DNA of 64,000 nucleotides, taken from the NCBI RefSeq assembly GCF_002980525.1, contig NZ_PVBQ01000002.1, positions 248,001 to 312,000 of the forward strand, in the 5' to 3' direction. Below are positions 43,801-51,817 of the stretch, in pieces. Position 1 is the first letter of the stretch. Every line of letters begins with the position of its first letter. The notes below the pieces were generated by a model. That model made no database searches, had not been told where the DNA came from, and worked only from the letters and a program-made list of their open reading frames with translations. Made by a program: the position numbers and the translations under genes. Origin of the DNA: Sphingobacterium haloxyli (GTDB taxonomy: Bacteria > Bacteroidota > Bacteroidia > Sphingobacteriales > Sphingobacteriaceae).

Positions 43801-43896
43801 GAAGTAGGTTTAGGTGGGCTGACACCGGGTATCGATAACCGGCAGACTTACCCTCGTACACGGACCCTTATGTTTGGCCTGAACTTTAATTTGTAA
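40855..43896 (+). CDS. SusC/RagA TonB-dependent receptor, locus 1
   Basis: A 1013-residue outer-membrane transporter. It has a signal peptide (to about residue 27, SVQAQQ), a carboxypeptidase-regulatory-like beta domain (about 33-115), a plug starting near EEVVIGYGRVSRKDV and containing YYVIDGVPGASLNLI and DVLRDASATAIYGSKAANGVI, then a long beta-barrel ending in LMFGLNFNL with a terminal aromatic/hydrophobic pattern. Unlike locus 2 it has no STN signalling domain, although it follows a sigma/FecR pair. It pairs with the next SusD to import a glycan or peptide. No glycosidase gene is in the locus, so the substrate is unknown. Confidence 0.95.
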   Translation: MFNTYQLRKKRVLCAALLFAGLASVQAQQEQVKGATQDQSGEFLSGVSIKAVHGTSGKSFTTSSSDKGLFSFTDLPEGGPYQFIFSYVGFQPDTLSGYRIQAGQPLALSVRLQPISTALEEVVIGYGRVSRKDVTSSITTVKAEDMNVGVFTSPAQMLQGKVPGLTISTNNSNPNAGPSMSLRGASTLRSGAAMEPYYVIDGVPGASLNLIAPDDIESIDVLRDASATAIYGSKAANGVIIVTTKSGRAGQSDISYNGYVAMDKVANHYDMMNSDQYRKYIADNPEFSMQPTDDTGADTDWQREVERTGNSTNHNISIVGGTEKTQYHASLNTIQNNGVIKGTDMGRQIGRGFLQTKALDDRLTASFNINASMTKRNDVLAWGEGLSVYDAMLYYLPVSPVRNDDGSWFEVPIRSQYANPVSLIEEAQNVRKSKVLQAHAKVGYKILPSLTYNIDLSLQNTQYNNAEYFSSLSMAARNQNGRALRSASEDERRVMEMNLSYDKTFNGLHKFSALAGYSWEENNNGDGFQLVTNDYYNDDLGYYNPGMANVIDRLATGGHLLSTLRMISVYGRVNYGYDNRYLIQATVRRDGSSAFGENHRWATFPSVSAAWRLSEESFLKGSTVVNDLKLRAGFGVSGNSLGFDAFIAQPVYGTTSSFFDYVLADGTVRELRTLTALRNANPDLKWETTTMLNVGADFVLLNNRLSGSVEVYEKKTTDLIFDYAVSTARYRHSMLTANVGEIKNRGIEFTLDAKAIARNDFGWNTGVVLSHNKNEVISISKGEFTRDFIELSDLAGAGQTNVFQQRLTPGAPIGQFYTWEWAGYNDEGVSVFYVRDAETGERTGETTDTPERKDQAVTGSPQPKLVMGWNNSFRYKDFSLNMMFQGAFGQKIMNGTRARHSNVVGNAGEKNVLASVLNTELMTDRNAHYLSDRYLENGSFMRLAYITLGYKVPVQNLPIKNLRVYATVNNAFVITNYSGNDPEVGLGGLTPGIDNRQTYPRTRTLMFGLNFNL

Positions 43897-43936
43897 TCCG
43901 AGGAGGATTTATACTGATTAGCAAAAAAATAAAGAG

Positions 43937-45592
43937 ATGAACGCAAAAATAGTAAAACGATTTTTTTCGATATCTGCGCTAAGCTTGACGCTGATATCGT
44001 GCACGGATCTGGATGTAGATATTAAGTCGCAGCTTACGGAATTTCCGGATTCTGAGCGCGCCGCAGAGGCCATTATGGCTGACGTATATGCCGCGTATCG
44101 CGGTGCCTTAGGCCGCGATCACTGGATGGCGCAAACACTTTCTGGAGATGAAGCGGTGAGCGTGTCTATGGGGACCGACTGGTTTGACGGTGGTCGTTAT
44201 CGGGAGTTTCATGTGCACAACTGGACGGCCGACAATGGCTTACTTCCCGGCATGTGGAACTCAGCAATCACCGGCATTACGCTGGCAAACAATGCGATTG
44301 CTCTGCTAAACGAAACAAACCCGGACTTAACCGCTCCGGCTCGTGCTATCCGTGCGTATTACTACTTTATCCTAATGGATAATTTTGGCGATGTACCGTT
44401 GCTCACGGAGCCGGTAGATGAGGTTCCGCAGCGGACAAGCCGAGCTCAAATTGCAGAATTTATCGAACAGGAGCTATTGGAAGTTAAGGACGAATTGCCG
44501 ACTCAAGTAACAGCAGCAACCTACGGAAAGGCGACCAAGTACATGGCAGAGGCTTTATTGGCAAAACTCTACCTGAACTGGGCTGTGTATACATCTGGAG
44601 ATGTAAGCAGCTATACGCCCGCAGCGAGCAATGAGAAACTGGATCAGGTGGTCGCCATGTGCGACGAAATCATTAGTTCCGGCCAATTTATTGTGGACAG
44701 CCATCGCTTTCTGGAGAAGTTTCGTCCCGATAATGGTCCGCATATTCGGGATTTCATTTTTGCGATGCCTTATGATCGCGAGCGGCAACACGGGATGACT
44801 TATACGCGTTTCTGGATTCACCGTAGTGCTCAGGACCAGTTTGCGCCGCTTCCACAGAGTGTAGGAGGGACGTTCCGCGTGCTACCAAGCTACTTGGACA
44901 AGTTTAATTTAGAAGGCGATGAGCGCAATGCGTCTTATATTGGAGGCTTACAGTATTATTGGTCTAACTATACCGAAGATCTGGATCGCCCCTTCTTAAT
45001 CCGTACATCTAAACGAGGTATCGATCAGGACTATGATGGTCCTGACGCGGACGTTCAGTTTGACTGGCACCTAGAAACGGTGCGCGAGATCGAGTTGCGC
45101 CCAGGCGGTGGGCCAACTTTGAACGTAGGTAACGATCTTAAAGGACGCTCCATGGGCTATAGATCGATTAAATTTTACATGGACATAGCGGTAACGTCGG
45201 CGAACGCGCGGAATCAAAGTAACGATGTGCCGATCTTTCGTTATGCGGATGTCTTGTTGATGAAAGCTGAGGCGATCCTGCGCGGAGCAACACCTACCAA
45301 CGGCGATACACCGGGATCGCTGATCAACCAGATCCGGGCTTATGTGAATGCTCCGGCGCTTACAATAGCGCCTACGCTAGATAATTTGCTGGATGAACGG
45401 GCTCGCGAGTTCGCCGATGAGTCTTGGCGTCGTAACGATTTGATTCGCTTTGGAAAATTTGAAGATGATTGGGGCTTCAGATCGCTGTATCCTGCGGGGT
45501 TTTCAGAGCGCTTCCGTCGTATATTTCCGGTACCAACAATGGTTCTTGACGTAAATACCCACTGGGTACAGAATCCTGGCTATCCGAATTAA
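43937..45592 (+). CDS. SusD/RagB surface lipoprotein, locus 1
   Basis: A 551-residue ligand-binding lipoprotein that acts as a lid on SusC. The signal peptide ends in the lipobox LTLISC, so lipidation would be at residue 22. SusD features are FPDSERAAEAIMADVYAAY, RAIRAYYYFILMDNFGDVPLL, YGKATKYMAEALLAKLYLNW, PIFRYADVLLMKAEAILRG and LLDERAREFADESWRRNDLIRFGKF near the end. The gene lies 40 bases after susC and is followed by a long terminator. Confidence 0.94.
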   Translation: MNAKIVKRFFSISALSLTLISCTDLDVDIKSQLTEFPDSERAAEAIMADVYAAYRGALGRDHWMAQTLSGDEAVSVSMGTDWFDGGRYREFHVHNWTADNGLLPGMWNSAITGITLANNAIALLNETNPDLTAPARAIRAYYYFILMDNFGDVPLLTEPVDEVPQRTSRAQIAEFIEQELLEVKDELPTQVTAATYGKATKYMAEALLAKLYLNWAVYTSGDVSSYTPAASNEKLDQVVAMCDEIISSGQFIVDSHRFLEKFRPDNGPHIRDFIFAMPYDRERQHGMTYTRFWIHRSAQDQFAPLPQSVGGTFRVLPSYLDKFNLEGDERNASYIGGLQYYWSNYTEDLDRPFLIRTSKRGIDQDYDGPDADVQFDWHLETVREIELRPGGGPTLNVGNDLKGRSMGYRSIKFYMDIAVTSANARNQSNDVPIFRYADVLLMKAEAILRGATPTNGDTPGSLINQIRAYVNAPALTIAPTLDNLLDERAREFADESWRRNDLIRFGKFEDDWGFRSLYPAGFSERFRRIFPVPTMVLDVNTHWVQNPGYPN

Positions 45593-45611
45593 GGTATATA
45601 TTTATGTAGAG

Positions 45612-45660
45612 AAGAAACTTCAGGCACCTGGGGCCGTGCCCCAGATGCCTGAAGTTTCTT
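45612..45660 (+). terminator. Long terminator hairpin after uptake locus 1
   Basis: AAGAAACTTCAGGCA (45612-45626) pairs with 45646-45660, one C/A mismatch follows, then CTGGGG pairs with CCCCAG around loop CCGTG. This 21-pair stem starts 20 bases after the susD stop and separates the locus from radA. Confidence 0.88.
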
Positions 45661-45766
45661 TCGTGGGTATGGTAGCTTCATCTTCCATAAAATAGAGCAT
45701 GTAGAGATTTACCTCTCGGTAGTCACGGCGAAACAACACGACGATATTACAGAAGGACAAGGTTTT

Positions 45767-45798
45767 TTGAAAAAGTCTTCTTGTTTTTCTTATTTTCG
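45767..45798 (+). promoter_or_regulatory. Candidate radA promoter
   Basis: TTG (45767-45769), 21 bases, then TATTTTCG (45791-45798), a one-mismatch fit to TAnnTTTG. The box ends 4 bases before ATG 45803, predicting a leaderless message. Confidence 0.42.
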
Positions 45799-45802
45799 TT
45801 CA

Positions 45803-47188
45803 ATGGCTAAAGCAAAATCAACATATTTCTGTCAGCAGTGTGGATATGAATCAGCCAAGTGGCTGGGGCAGTGCCCATCGTGTAAGCAGTGGAATACCTT
45901 TGTCGAAGAAGTGGTAGAAAAGGCGAGTTCCAAAGTTCCCGAATGGCGCAGTACGTCCGCACCAAGCACATCACGACGGTCAAATAAAGCGGCGATTATA
46001 AACGAAATCGTTTATCAGGATGAACAACGATTAGCTACCCCCGACACCGAATTTAATCGGGTCCTTGGCGGAGGGATTGTGCCGGGCTCGCTCGTGTTGA
46101 TCGGCGGCGAACCTGGAATCGGGAAGTCGACGCTGATGTTACAATTAGCGCTAGGTATACCGAAAGTAAAAACGCTTTACATCTCGGGAGAAGAAAGCGA
46201 GCGACAGATTAAAATGCGTGCAGAAAGACTGTCACAGAGCTCAAAAGCAAATTGCTATATCTTGACAGAAACCTCTACCCAGCAGATATTTAAGCAAATA
46301 GAAACTGTGCAACCTGATATCGTAGTCATTGACTCTATACAGACTTTGCATTCGTCGCAGATCGAATCGGCTCCAGGCTCGGTTTCCCAAGTGCGTGAAT
46401 GCACGGCGGAACTCCTGCGTTTTGCAAAAGAGACAAGCACACCGGTATTTATCGTTGGCCATATTACCAAAGACGGTTCTATTGCGGGACCGAAAGTATT
46501 GGAACATATGGTGGATACGGTGTTGCAGTTTGAAGGTGATCGCAACCATGTGTATCGAATCCTGCGAGCTGTAAAGAACCGTTTCGGTTCGTCGTCCGAG
46601 CTAGGGATATATGAGATGCAAGGTTCGGGACTCCGAGAAGTTTCCAACCCTTCGGAAATCATGATTTCACAGCGAGATGAACCGGTAAGCGGGGTTGCCA
46701 TCGCTGCTATGTTAGAAGGGGTGCGTCCATTGATGATCGAAGTACAAGCTTTGGTAAGCAATTCGGCCTTTGGAACGCCGCAACGAACCTCTACAGGATT
46801 CGACACGAAACGTCTAAGCATGCTATTGGCTGTGTTGGAAAAGCGCTTCGGGTTCCGGCTCAGCGCACAGGATGTCTTCTTGAATATTGCTGGAGGATTG
46901 CGTGTAGAAGACCCTGCTATCGATTTGGCGGTTATCGCGGCATTAATATCCTCTCAACAGGATATCCCATTGCCGTCGCAGGTAACATTTGCGGGAGAAG
47001 TCGGGCTGTCCGGCGAAATTCGGGCCGTAAACCGCATAGAACAGCGAATTACAGAGGCAGAAAAATTGGGGTTCGAGGGCATTTTTATTTCAAAATATAA
47101 CACAAAAGGGCTAGATGCTAAGAAGTACGACATCGCTATTCGTCCGTTAGCAACATTAGAGAATTTATTTAGCGCTTTGTTTGGATAA
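45803..47188 (+). CDS. radA: DNA repair protein RadA
   Basis: A 461-residue RecA-like helicase for branch migration in recombination. It has a four-cysteine zinc finger (CQQCGYESAKWLGQCPSC), Walker A GEPGIGKST, the RadA-specific KNRFG motif, and a C-terminal Lon-like domain (GGLRVEDPAIDLAV, FAGEVGLSGEIRAV). The length is usual. I start at the ATG at 45803, which opens the zinc-finger domain. The 12 extra upstream residues overlap the predicted promoter and are rejected. Confidence 0.97.
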   Translation: MAKAKSTYFCQQCGYESAKWLGQCPSCKQWNTFVEEVVEKASSKVPEWRSTSAPSTSRRSNKAAIINEIVYQDEQRLATPDTEFNRVLGGGIVPGSLVLIGGEPGIGKSTLMLQLALGIPKVKTLYISGEESERQIKMRAERLSQSSKANCYILTETSTQQIFKQIETVQPDIVVIDSIQTLHSSQIESAPGSVSQVRECTAELLRFAKETSTPVFIVGHITKDGSIAGPKVLEHMVDTVLQFEGDRNHVYRILRAVKNRFGSSSELGIYEMQGSGLREVSNPSEIMISQRDEPVSGVAIAAMLEGVRPLMIEVQALVSNSAFGTPQRTSTGFDTKRLSMLLAVLEKRFGFRLSAQDVFLNIAGGLRVEDPAIDLAVIAALISSQQDIPLPSQVTFAGEVGLSGEIRAVNRIEQRITEAEKLGFEGIFISKYNTKGLDAKKYDIAIRPLATLENLFSALFG

Positions 47189-47275
47189 AAAAGAAAATTA
47201 GTACTGAAAGTCCCTGGTCGAAGAGCAGGAAGAAGTAATACGCTGGCGTTTGCCTTTCGTGAAGATAAACGACAG

Positions 47276-48703
47276 CTATTTTATTTGCTTTATCAAAGGA
47301 AAAATAGGACTCTCCCGATGGGCCTCATCGATGTATTTTCCGAGTTTCTTCGCTATTTTGCCATGCTTACGGATGATATTATCGCGCTCTGCCGGATCGT
47401 TCTTCAAGTTGTATAGCTCTTCGATCGTTTGACTTCCATCTTTAACTTTGAGCCTTACCAATTTCCAGTCGCTTGAGCGAACAGCCTGTCTTCCTCCGTC
47501 CTCATGAAACTCCCAGTATAGATACCGATGCTTGCGTTGTTTTCCTTTTCCAGTGAGTGTGGGTAATATCGAAATCCCGTCTGTAGAATCGGGAATCGAA
47601 ACGCCGGAGACTTCCGCGAGTGTCGGCAATACATCCCAAAATGCAGCTACAAGTGACATCGTATTTGCAGGACTTATTTTGCCCGGCCAAACCGCTAACA
47701 TAGGAACTCTAATACCACCTTCGTAGAGGTCGCGTTTGTATCCTTTTAATCCGGCAGAGCTGTTAAAAAATTGCGGATCGGCACCACCTTCCCGATGCGC
47801 GCCGTTATCACTGGTGAAAATAATCAAGGTGTTCTCGGATAGCCCCAATTGTTCCAGTTTGTCTACGATTTCACCGACGTAGTTGTCTAGCCGACTGACC
47901 ATGGCTGCAAATGTGGCACGGGGTTTCTCGACCGAAGCATACCCAGGAATGGTGGCATGCGGCCCATAATCGTTTCCCTTGTGCGCCGTCTCTGGGAAGC
48001 TCGCGCTATATTGCTGATAGAATTCATCGTTCGGTCCTGCCAATTCCGCATGCGGAAGGACTGTTGGCACAAAGAGGAAGAAAGGTTTGTGCTGGTTCTC
48101 TTCAATAAAAGCTAATGTTTTTTGCTGGATTAGCTCAGGCGCATAGTGTATTTTTTGTTGCAAATTATTCCCTTCCAGCACCATCTTTTCAGCATTATGC
48201 CACAGGTGGGTAGGGTAGTAGCGATGAGATTGACGTTGACAATTGTAACCGTAAAACTCATCAAATCCTTTTTCTAGCGGATCTCCGGATGTGCCGACCA
48301 TACCCAACCCCCATTTACCAAATGCACCTGTTGTGTAACCGGCTTTTTTCAGCAACATGGCAACCGTTGCGATACTATCGGCCAGCGGTTCCTGTCCTTC
48401 CGGCTGGACTTCTTTGTTTCCGCGGATGTAGGTATGCCCTGTATGTTGTCCTGTCATCAGTGCGGAACGAGAAGGTGCACATACGGATGTGCCCGAGTAG
48501 AAATTTTCAAATCGCATACCACGGCTAGCGAGTTTATCCAGGTTAGGTGTTTTAATTTTTTCCTGTCCGTAAGAACCTATGTCGCCGATACCCAGATCGT
48601 CGGTTAGAATAAAGACAATGTTTGGTTTCCGTTGTTGTGCCGTGGCAGATATGATCATACCGCTTAATAATAGAACAATTAACGGAACGGTTTGTAAATT
48701 CAT
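47276..48703 (-). CDS. Exported arylsulfatase-type sulfatase
   Basis: A 475-residue family S1 sulfatase. A signal peptide (to about TAQQ, residue 24) is followed by metal ligands in ILTDDLGIGDIGSYG (D35, D36) and the formylglycine motif CAPSRSALMTG with C75, which must be converted to formylglycine by a maturation enzyme not present in this window. GAFGKWGLGM and TSDNGAHREGGAD are further active-site segments. It would remove sulfate from a polysaccharide or small molecule in the periplasm. It stands alone between radA (convergent) and the DUF808 gene (divergent), so the substrate cannot be inferred. Confidence 0.93.
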   Translation of the reverse strand: MNLQTVPLIVLLLSGMIISATAQQRKPNIVFILTDDLGIGDIGSYGQEKIKTPNLDKLASRGMRFENFYSGTSVCAPSRSALMTGQHTGHTYIRGNKEVQPEGQEPLADSIATVAMLLKKAGYTTGAFGKWGLGMVGTSGDPLEKGFDEFYGYNCQRQSHRYYPTHLWHNAEKMVLEGNNLQQKIHYAPELIQQKTLAFIEENQHKPFFLFVPTVLPHAELAGPNDEFYQQYSASFPETAHKGNDYGPHATIPGYASVEKPRATFAAMVSRLDNYVGEIVDKLEQLGLSENTLIIFTSDNGAHREGGADPQFFNSSAGLKGYKRDLYEGGIRVPMLAVWPGKISPANTMSLVAAFWDVLPTLAEVSGVSIPDSTDGISILPTLTGKGKQRKHRYLYWEFHEDGGRQAVRSSDWKLVRLKVKDGSQTIEELYNLKNDPAERDNIIRKHGKIAKKLGKYIDEAHRESPIFPLIKQIK

Positions 48704-48812
48704 ATGATCGAAATAATCAAGCGCGATGCAAAAAATTGAAAATCTTAAACTACAACTTTAAATATAAGATTATTTTCTATTTTTATTCCCTAATTATATA
48801 GGACAGAAGAAT

Positions 48813-49673
48813 ATGGCATCAGGTATTTTTGCAGTTTTGGATGATATTGCGGCGTTAATGGATGATGTAGCGGTGACGGCTAAGATCGCTACCCGTAAAA
48901 CCGCAGGTATATTGGGGGACGACTTGGCTGTCAACGCAGAGAAAGCAACAGGTTTTTTGTCCTCTCGGGAACTGCCAGTGCTTTGGGCGATTACAAAAGG
49001 CTCGTTTATCAATAAGCTTATTATCGTTCCGATTGCATTGTTGCTAAACGCTTTTTTTCCAATTGCTATAAAAATCGCTTTGATTTTAGGAGGTTTTTAC
49101 CTTGCTTATGAAGGGGCGGAAAAGATTATCGAATATTTCTTTCACCGACCAAAAGTTACGGGAGCCATCGTGGAAGAAAAAGAGGAAGAAAGTTTAGACG
49201 TGGAAAAAGCAAAAATCAGGTCAGCGATAACAACCGATTTTATACTTTCCGTTGAGATCGTTATCATCGCGTTAGGGACAGTTCTGGATAGAACTTTGAC
49301 CATACAGATTATGACCGTTTCTGTCGTCGCTCTGTTAGCAACCGTGGGTGTTTATGGCATTGTTGCGCTTATTGTCCGTATGGATGACACCGGTTATAAG
49401 CTAATTAAGTACGGAAATGGACAAGGTTTTTCGTCTCGCTTGGGACATTTGTTGGTCAAATCCTTGCCCGTGATTATTAAAGCTTTGGCGATTATTGGTA
49501 CTATAGCACTGATATTGGTTTCAGGCGGCATTTTTGTACATAATATTGACTATATCCATCACCTTTTCCCATCTCTTCCCGCTATTATTAAGGAGTTTAT
49601 GGTGGGGTTAATTGTTGGTACAGTAACGGTGGCTATTATCACAGGAATAAAAAAAGTCTTTATAAAGAAATAG
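48813..49673 (+). CDS. DUF808 (YedI-like) inner-membrane protein
   Basis: A 286-residue polytopic membrane protein of the DUF808 family. The diagnostic N-terminus is ASGIFAVLDDIAALMDDVAV, followed by TRKTAGILGDDLAVNAE and hydrophobic segments near 65-80, 83-100, 142-160, 165-185, 220-240 and 262-282. The family's function is unknown; an E. coli homologue is YedI. It is monocistronic and starts 109 bases from the divergent sulfatase gene. Confidence 0.93.
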   Translation: MASGIFAVLDDIAALMDDVAVTAKIATRKTAGILGDDLAVNAEKATGFLSSRELPVLWAITKGSFINKLIIVPIALLLNAFFPIAIKIALILGGFYLAYEGAEKIIEYFFHRPKVTGAIVEEKEEESLDVEKAKIRSAITTDFILSVEIVIIALGTVLDRTLTIQIMTVSVVALLATVGVYGIVALIVRMDDTGYKLIKYGNGQGFSSRLGHLLVKSLPVIIKALAIIGTIALILVSGGIFVHNIDYIHHLFPSLPAIIKEFMVGLIVGTVTVAIITGIKKVFIKK

Positions 49674-50000
49674 CTGCTACGATCATGTCTTTGCACGCAT
49701 ATTAGAGGATTTTTTCAACTTTGAAATTTTTTGTAACAATCCTTTTTATTATAATTTTCACAAATTATTGCTCGTAATTCTGTGTTTTTGAGAAAGATGT
49801 TATATTTGAGCAAATTAATGTCTAAACTAACATAAAAAAATAATCTATAGTTTTAATAGACTTTATTTTTATATATATTATATTTGCCTGGTGTTCCAGT
49901 TAGTATATAGCACTATAATAATAGGGTAGGGTCTAAGCATACCCTTGTTAACACGGTGTCCGTTAAGGATAGTATGGTAAAAAGAGAATGAGGCATAAAT
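49674..50000. other. A/T-rich intergenic region upstream of sigma gene 2
   Basis: These 327 bases hold no convincing gene. TATATTTG occurs at 49801-49808 and 49879-49886, both fitting TAnnTTTG; the second is the better candidate for the sigma gene because it is closer. A short inverted repeat AGGGTA/TACCCT (49923-49945) lies between it and the ATG at 50001 and resembles the AGGGaTACCCT sequence before the second fecR. It may be an operator or promoter part. Confidence 0.45.
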
Positions 50001-50576
50001 ATGAAAGTGCTGTTTGATAATTTTGACAAAAAGCAATATGTAACCGCCATCAAAAATGGAGACAAGGAGGTCTTTGCGCAAGTGTATGCATACTATTGGA
50101 AGAGATTGTTAGCCATCTCATTTCAGCACACAAACGATAAAGAGATGGCGGAGGAGATCGTACAAGATGTCTTTATTTCTCTTTGGCAACGCCGCAATAT
50201 CCTTGAAATAGAACATTTATCTAGTTATCTGGCTACAGCAGTCAAATTCTCTACCTTTAAAATGTTGCATCGCACACGCCGGCAAGAAATGATTCGGGAT
50301 GCTGTTTTGCCAAAAAATGATCATCAGTTAGACGAAGAAGTGATCGATGCCCGTTTTTTACAAGAGTATGTCGATGGTATTGTTGAAAAATTACCAGAAA
50401 GATGTCGATTGGTGTTCCAGTTAAGTCGAAAAGATCAAAAGTCTCACCAAGAAATAGCAAAAGAGCTTCACATTTCAGAAAAAGCGGTCGAAGCTAACAT
50501 CACAAGAGCGTTAAAAGTGCTGCGGATTAACTTGCGTCGGGTTGGTTTTAGTTTATTTTTCCTTTTTTTTATTTAA
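50001..50576 (+). CDS. ECF-type RNA polymerase sigma factor, uptake locus 2
   Basis: A 191-residue ECF sigma factor of the Bacteroidota SusCD-linked type. Region 2 is in VFAQVYAYYWKRLLAISFQH and MAEEIVQDVFISLWQRR. Region 4 shows LPERCRLVFQLSRKDQKSHQEIAKEL and HISEKAVEANITRALKVLR. The C-terminal FSLFFLFFI is a hydrophobic tail common in this group. It stands 84 bases before a fecR gene that has its own candidate promoter. Confidence 0.93.
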   Translation: MKVLFDNFDKKQYVTAIKNGDKEVFAQVYAYYWKRLLAISFQHTNDKEMAEEIVQDVFISLWQRRNILEIEHLSSYLATAVKFSTFKMLHRTRRQEMIRDAVLPKNDHQLDEEVIDARFLQEYVDGIVEKLPERCRLVFQLSRKDQKSHQEIAKELHISEKAVEANITRALKVLRINLRRVGFSLFFLFFI

Positions 50577-50613
50577 TATTCTCGATTTTTTTTTGAAAAA
50601 TAAATTTTCATGT

Positions 50614-50637
50614 AGGGATACCCTATCCAATATGGTA
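50614..50637 (+). promoter_or_regulatory. Candidate ECF promoter before fecR of locus 2
   Basis: AGGGATACC (50614-50622), 12 bases, then GTA (50635-50637), 23 bases before ATG 50661. Identical layout to the site at 39722-39745. Confidence 0.42.
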
Positions 50638-50660
50638 CTCTCTATATAACAACCGGATTT

Positions 50661-51635
50661 ATGGACAGTAATGAACTACATCATTTAATTCGTAAATACT
50701 TGCAGGGAACGGCAAGTACAGCAGAACGTGAGCGTCTTTTGAAATGGTACCGACAGGATACCGACGACGATGTGTTTTGGGAGACGGAGAATCCGGGTGA
50801 AGAGGAACTGGTGCATAATCGTATCCGGGATAATGTATGGACGATGCTGGATGAAAATGCAGCGAACCAAAAAACTGGTAAACGTCTTTGGTTGTATGCC
50901 GCCGTAGCAGCAGTATGTTTGGCAGTTTTGGGAATAGGCTTTTGGAAACTGAATGATAAAGGGCGTGAAGCATTGATCGCAACATCACCAAAAGAACAGT
51001 CGGAAAATCGATTTGTATTGTTGTCAGATAGCTCCCGTGTTGTTCTTCGGCCCGGTAGCAGATTGGAGTACAAAACGGATTTTAAGGGAGCTACCCGTGA
51101 GGTTTCCTTGGTAGGTGAAGCCTATTTTGATATCAATAGGAAGGAAAATCAACCTTTTATCATACATACCGGAAAAGTAAAGACCGTCGTCTTGGGAACG
51201 GCCTTTACAATAAAAGCAACTGATGGAGAAGAAGAGGTAAAGGTAATGGTACAGCGTGGAAAAGTACGGGTGGAACGTGAAGAAAAGATCATGGCGGAAC
51301 TGACTGCAAATCAGAAGGTAGAAGTGCATTCAGCAGTCGAAGTTCCTAAACAGGAGGCGCTGGCAGCAGCGGATAGCACATTTGATTGGACAGCGGAAGA
51401 CATGCGTTTTGATGCACAGGCTTTCGGAGAACTGACCTCGAGACTGGAGCGCCGATATGATGTAGAGATTCGTTTCAAGAACCCCGATTTAGCACGTTGT
51501 CCCATAAGTGGGAAGTTCAGCGGGCTGGAAACACTCGAAGAAGTGTTGGGCTTTTTATGTACAGCGCGTGGAGCAGTTTTCCGACGAAAGGGACAAGTGG
51601 TAGAGATAGACGGAAAGGCCTGTATTAAAAAATAA
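50661..51635 (+). CDS. FecR-type anti-sigma factor, uptake locus 2
   Basis: A 324-residue single-pass regulator. The cytoplasmic part (1-~75) begins MDSNELHHLIRKYLQGTASTAERERLL, the common FecR start in this phylum. One membrane segment lies near 78-95 (LWLYAAVAAVCLAVLGIGFW). The periplasmic FecR domain shows FVLLSDSSRVVLRPGSRLEY, REVSLVGEAYFDINRKENQPFI and VVLGTAFTIKA. The DUF4974-like C-terminal part (FGELTSRLERRYDVEIRF, GKFSGLETLEEVLGFL) would meet the STN domain of the downstream SusC. Confidence 0.93.
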   Translation: MDSNELHHLIRKYLQGTASTAERERLLKWYRQDTDDDVFWETENPGEEELVHNRIRDNVWTMLDENAANQKTGKRLWLYAAVAAVCLAVLGIGFWKLNDKGREALIATSPKEQSENRFVLLSDSSRVVLRPGSRLEYKTDFKGATREVSLVGEAYFDINRKENQPFIIHTGKVKTVVLGTAFTIKATDGEEEVKVMVQRGKVRVEREEKIMAELTANQKVEVHSAVEVPKQEALAAADSTFDWTAEDMRFDAQAFGELTSRLERRYDVEIRFKNPDLARCPISGKFSGLETLEEVLGFLCTARGAVFRRKGQVVEIDGKACIKK

Positions 51636-51737
51636 CGTAAAATCAACTAAAACATAGACACTGGTCATTTAATTAACTTAATAACGCATGGAGAAAAATA
51701 AGAATCACGATCCTTAGTACAATAAGATAAAGAAAAA

Positions 51738-51775
51738 AAGCCCCTGTAGCCGTAGGAAGCAAAAACAGGGAGCTT
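51738..51775 (+). promoter_or_regulatory. Attenuator-like hairpin between fecR and susC of locus 2
   Basis: AAGCcCCTGT pairs with ACAGGgaGCTT across a 17-base loop, preceded by an A tract and followed at 51779 by TTTTTAAATTTTT. It lies in the 182-base fecR-susC gap, 42 bases before the susC ATG. It could end most fecR transcripts or be a processing site that sets different levels for regulator and transporter. Confidence 0.5.
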
Positions 51776-51817
51776 AGGTTTTTAAATTTTTGGTAAAACT
51801 TTAACCCAATACAAATA

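Noticed and set aside
49681..49800. Small gene between DUF808 and sigma factor 2
   Set aside because: The stretch is very A/T-rich with frequent stops in all frames, and no start with a plausible coding frame.
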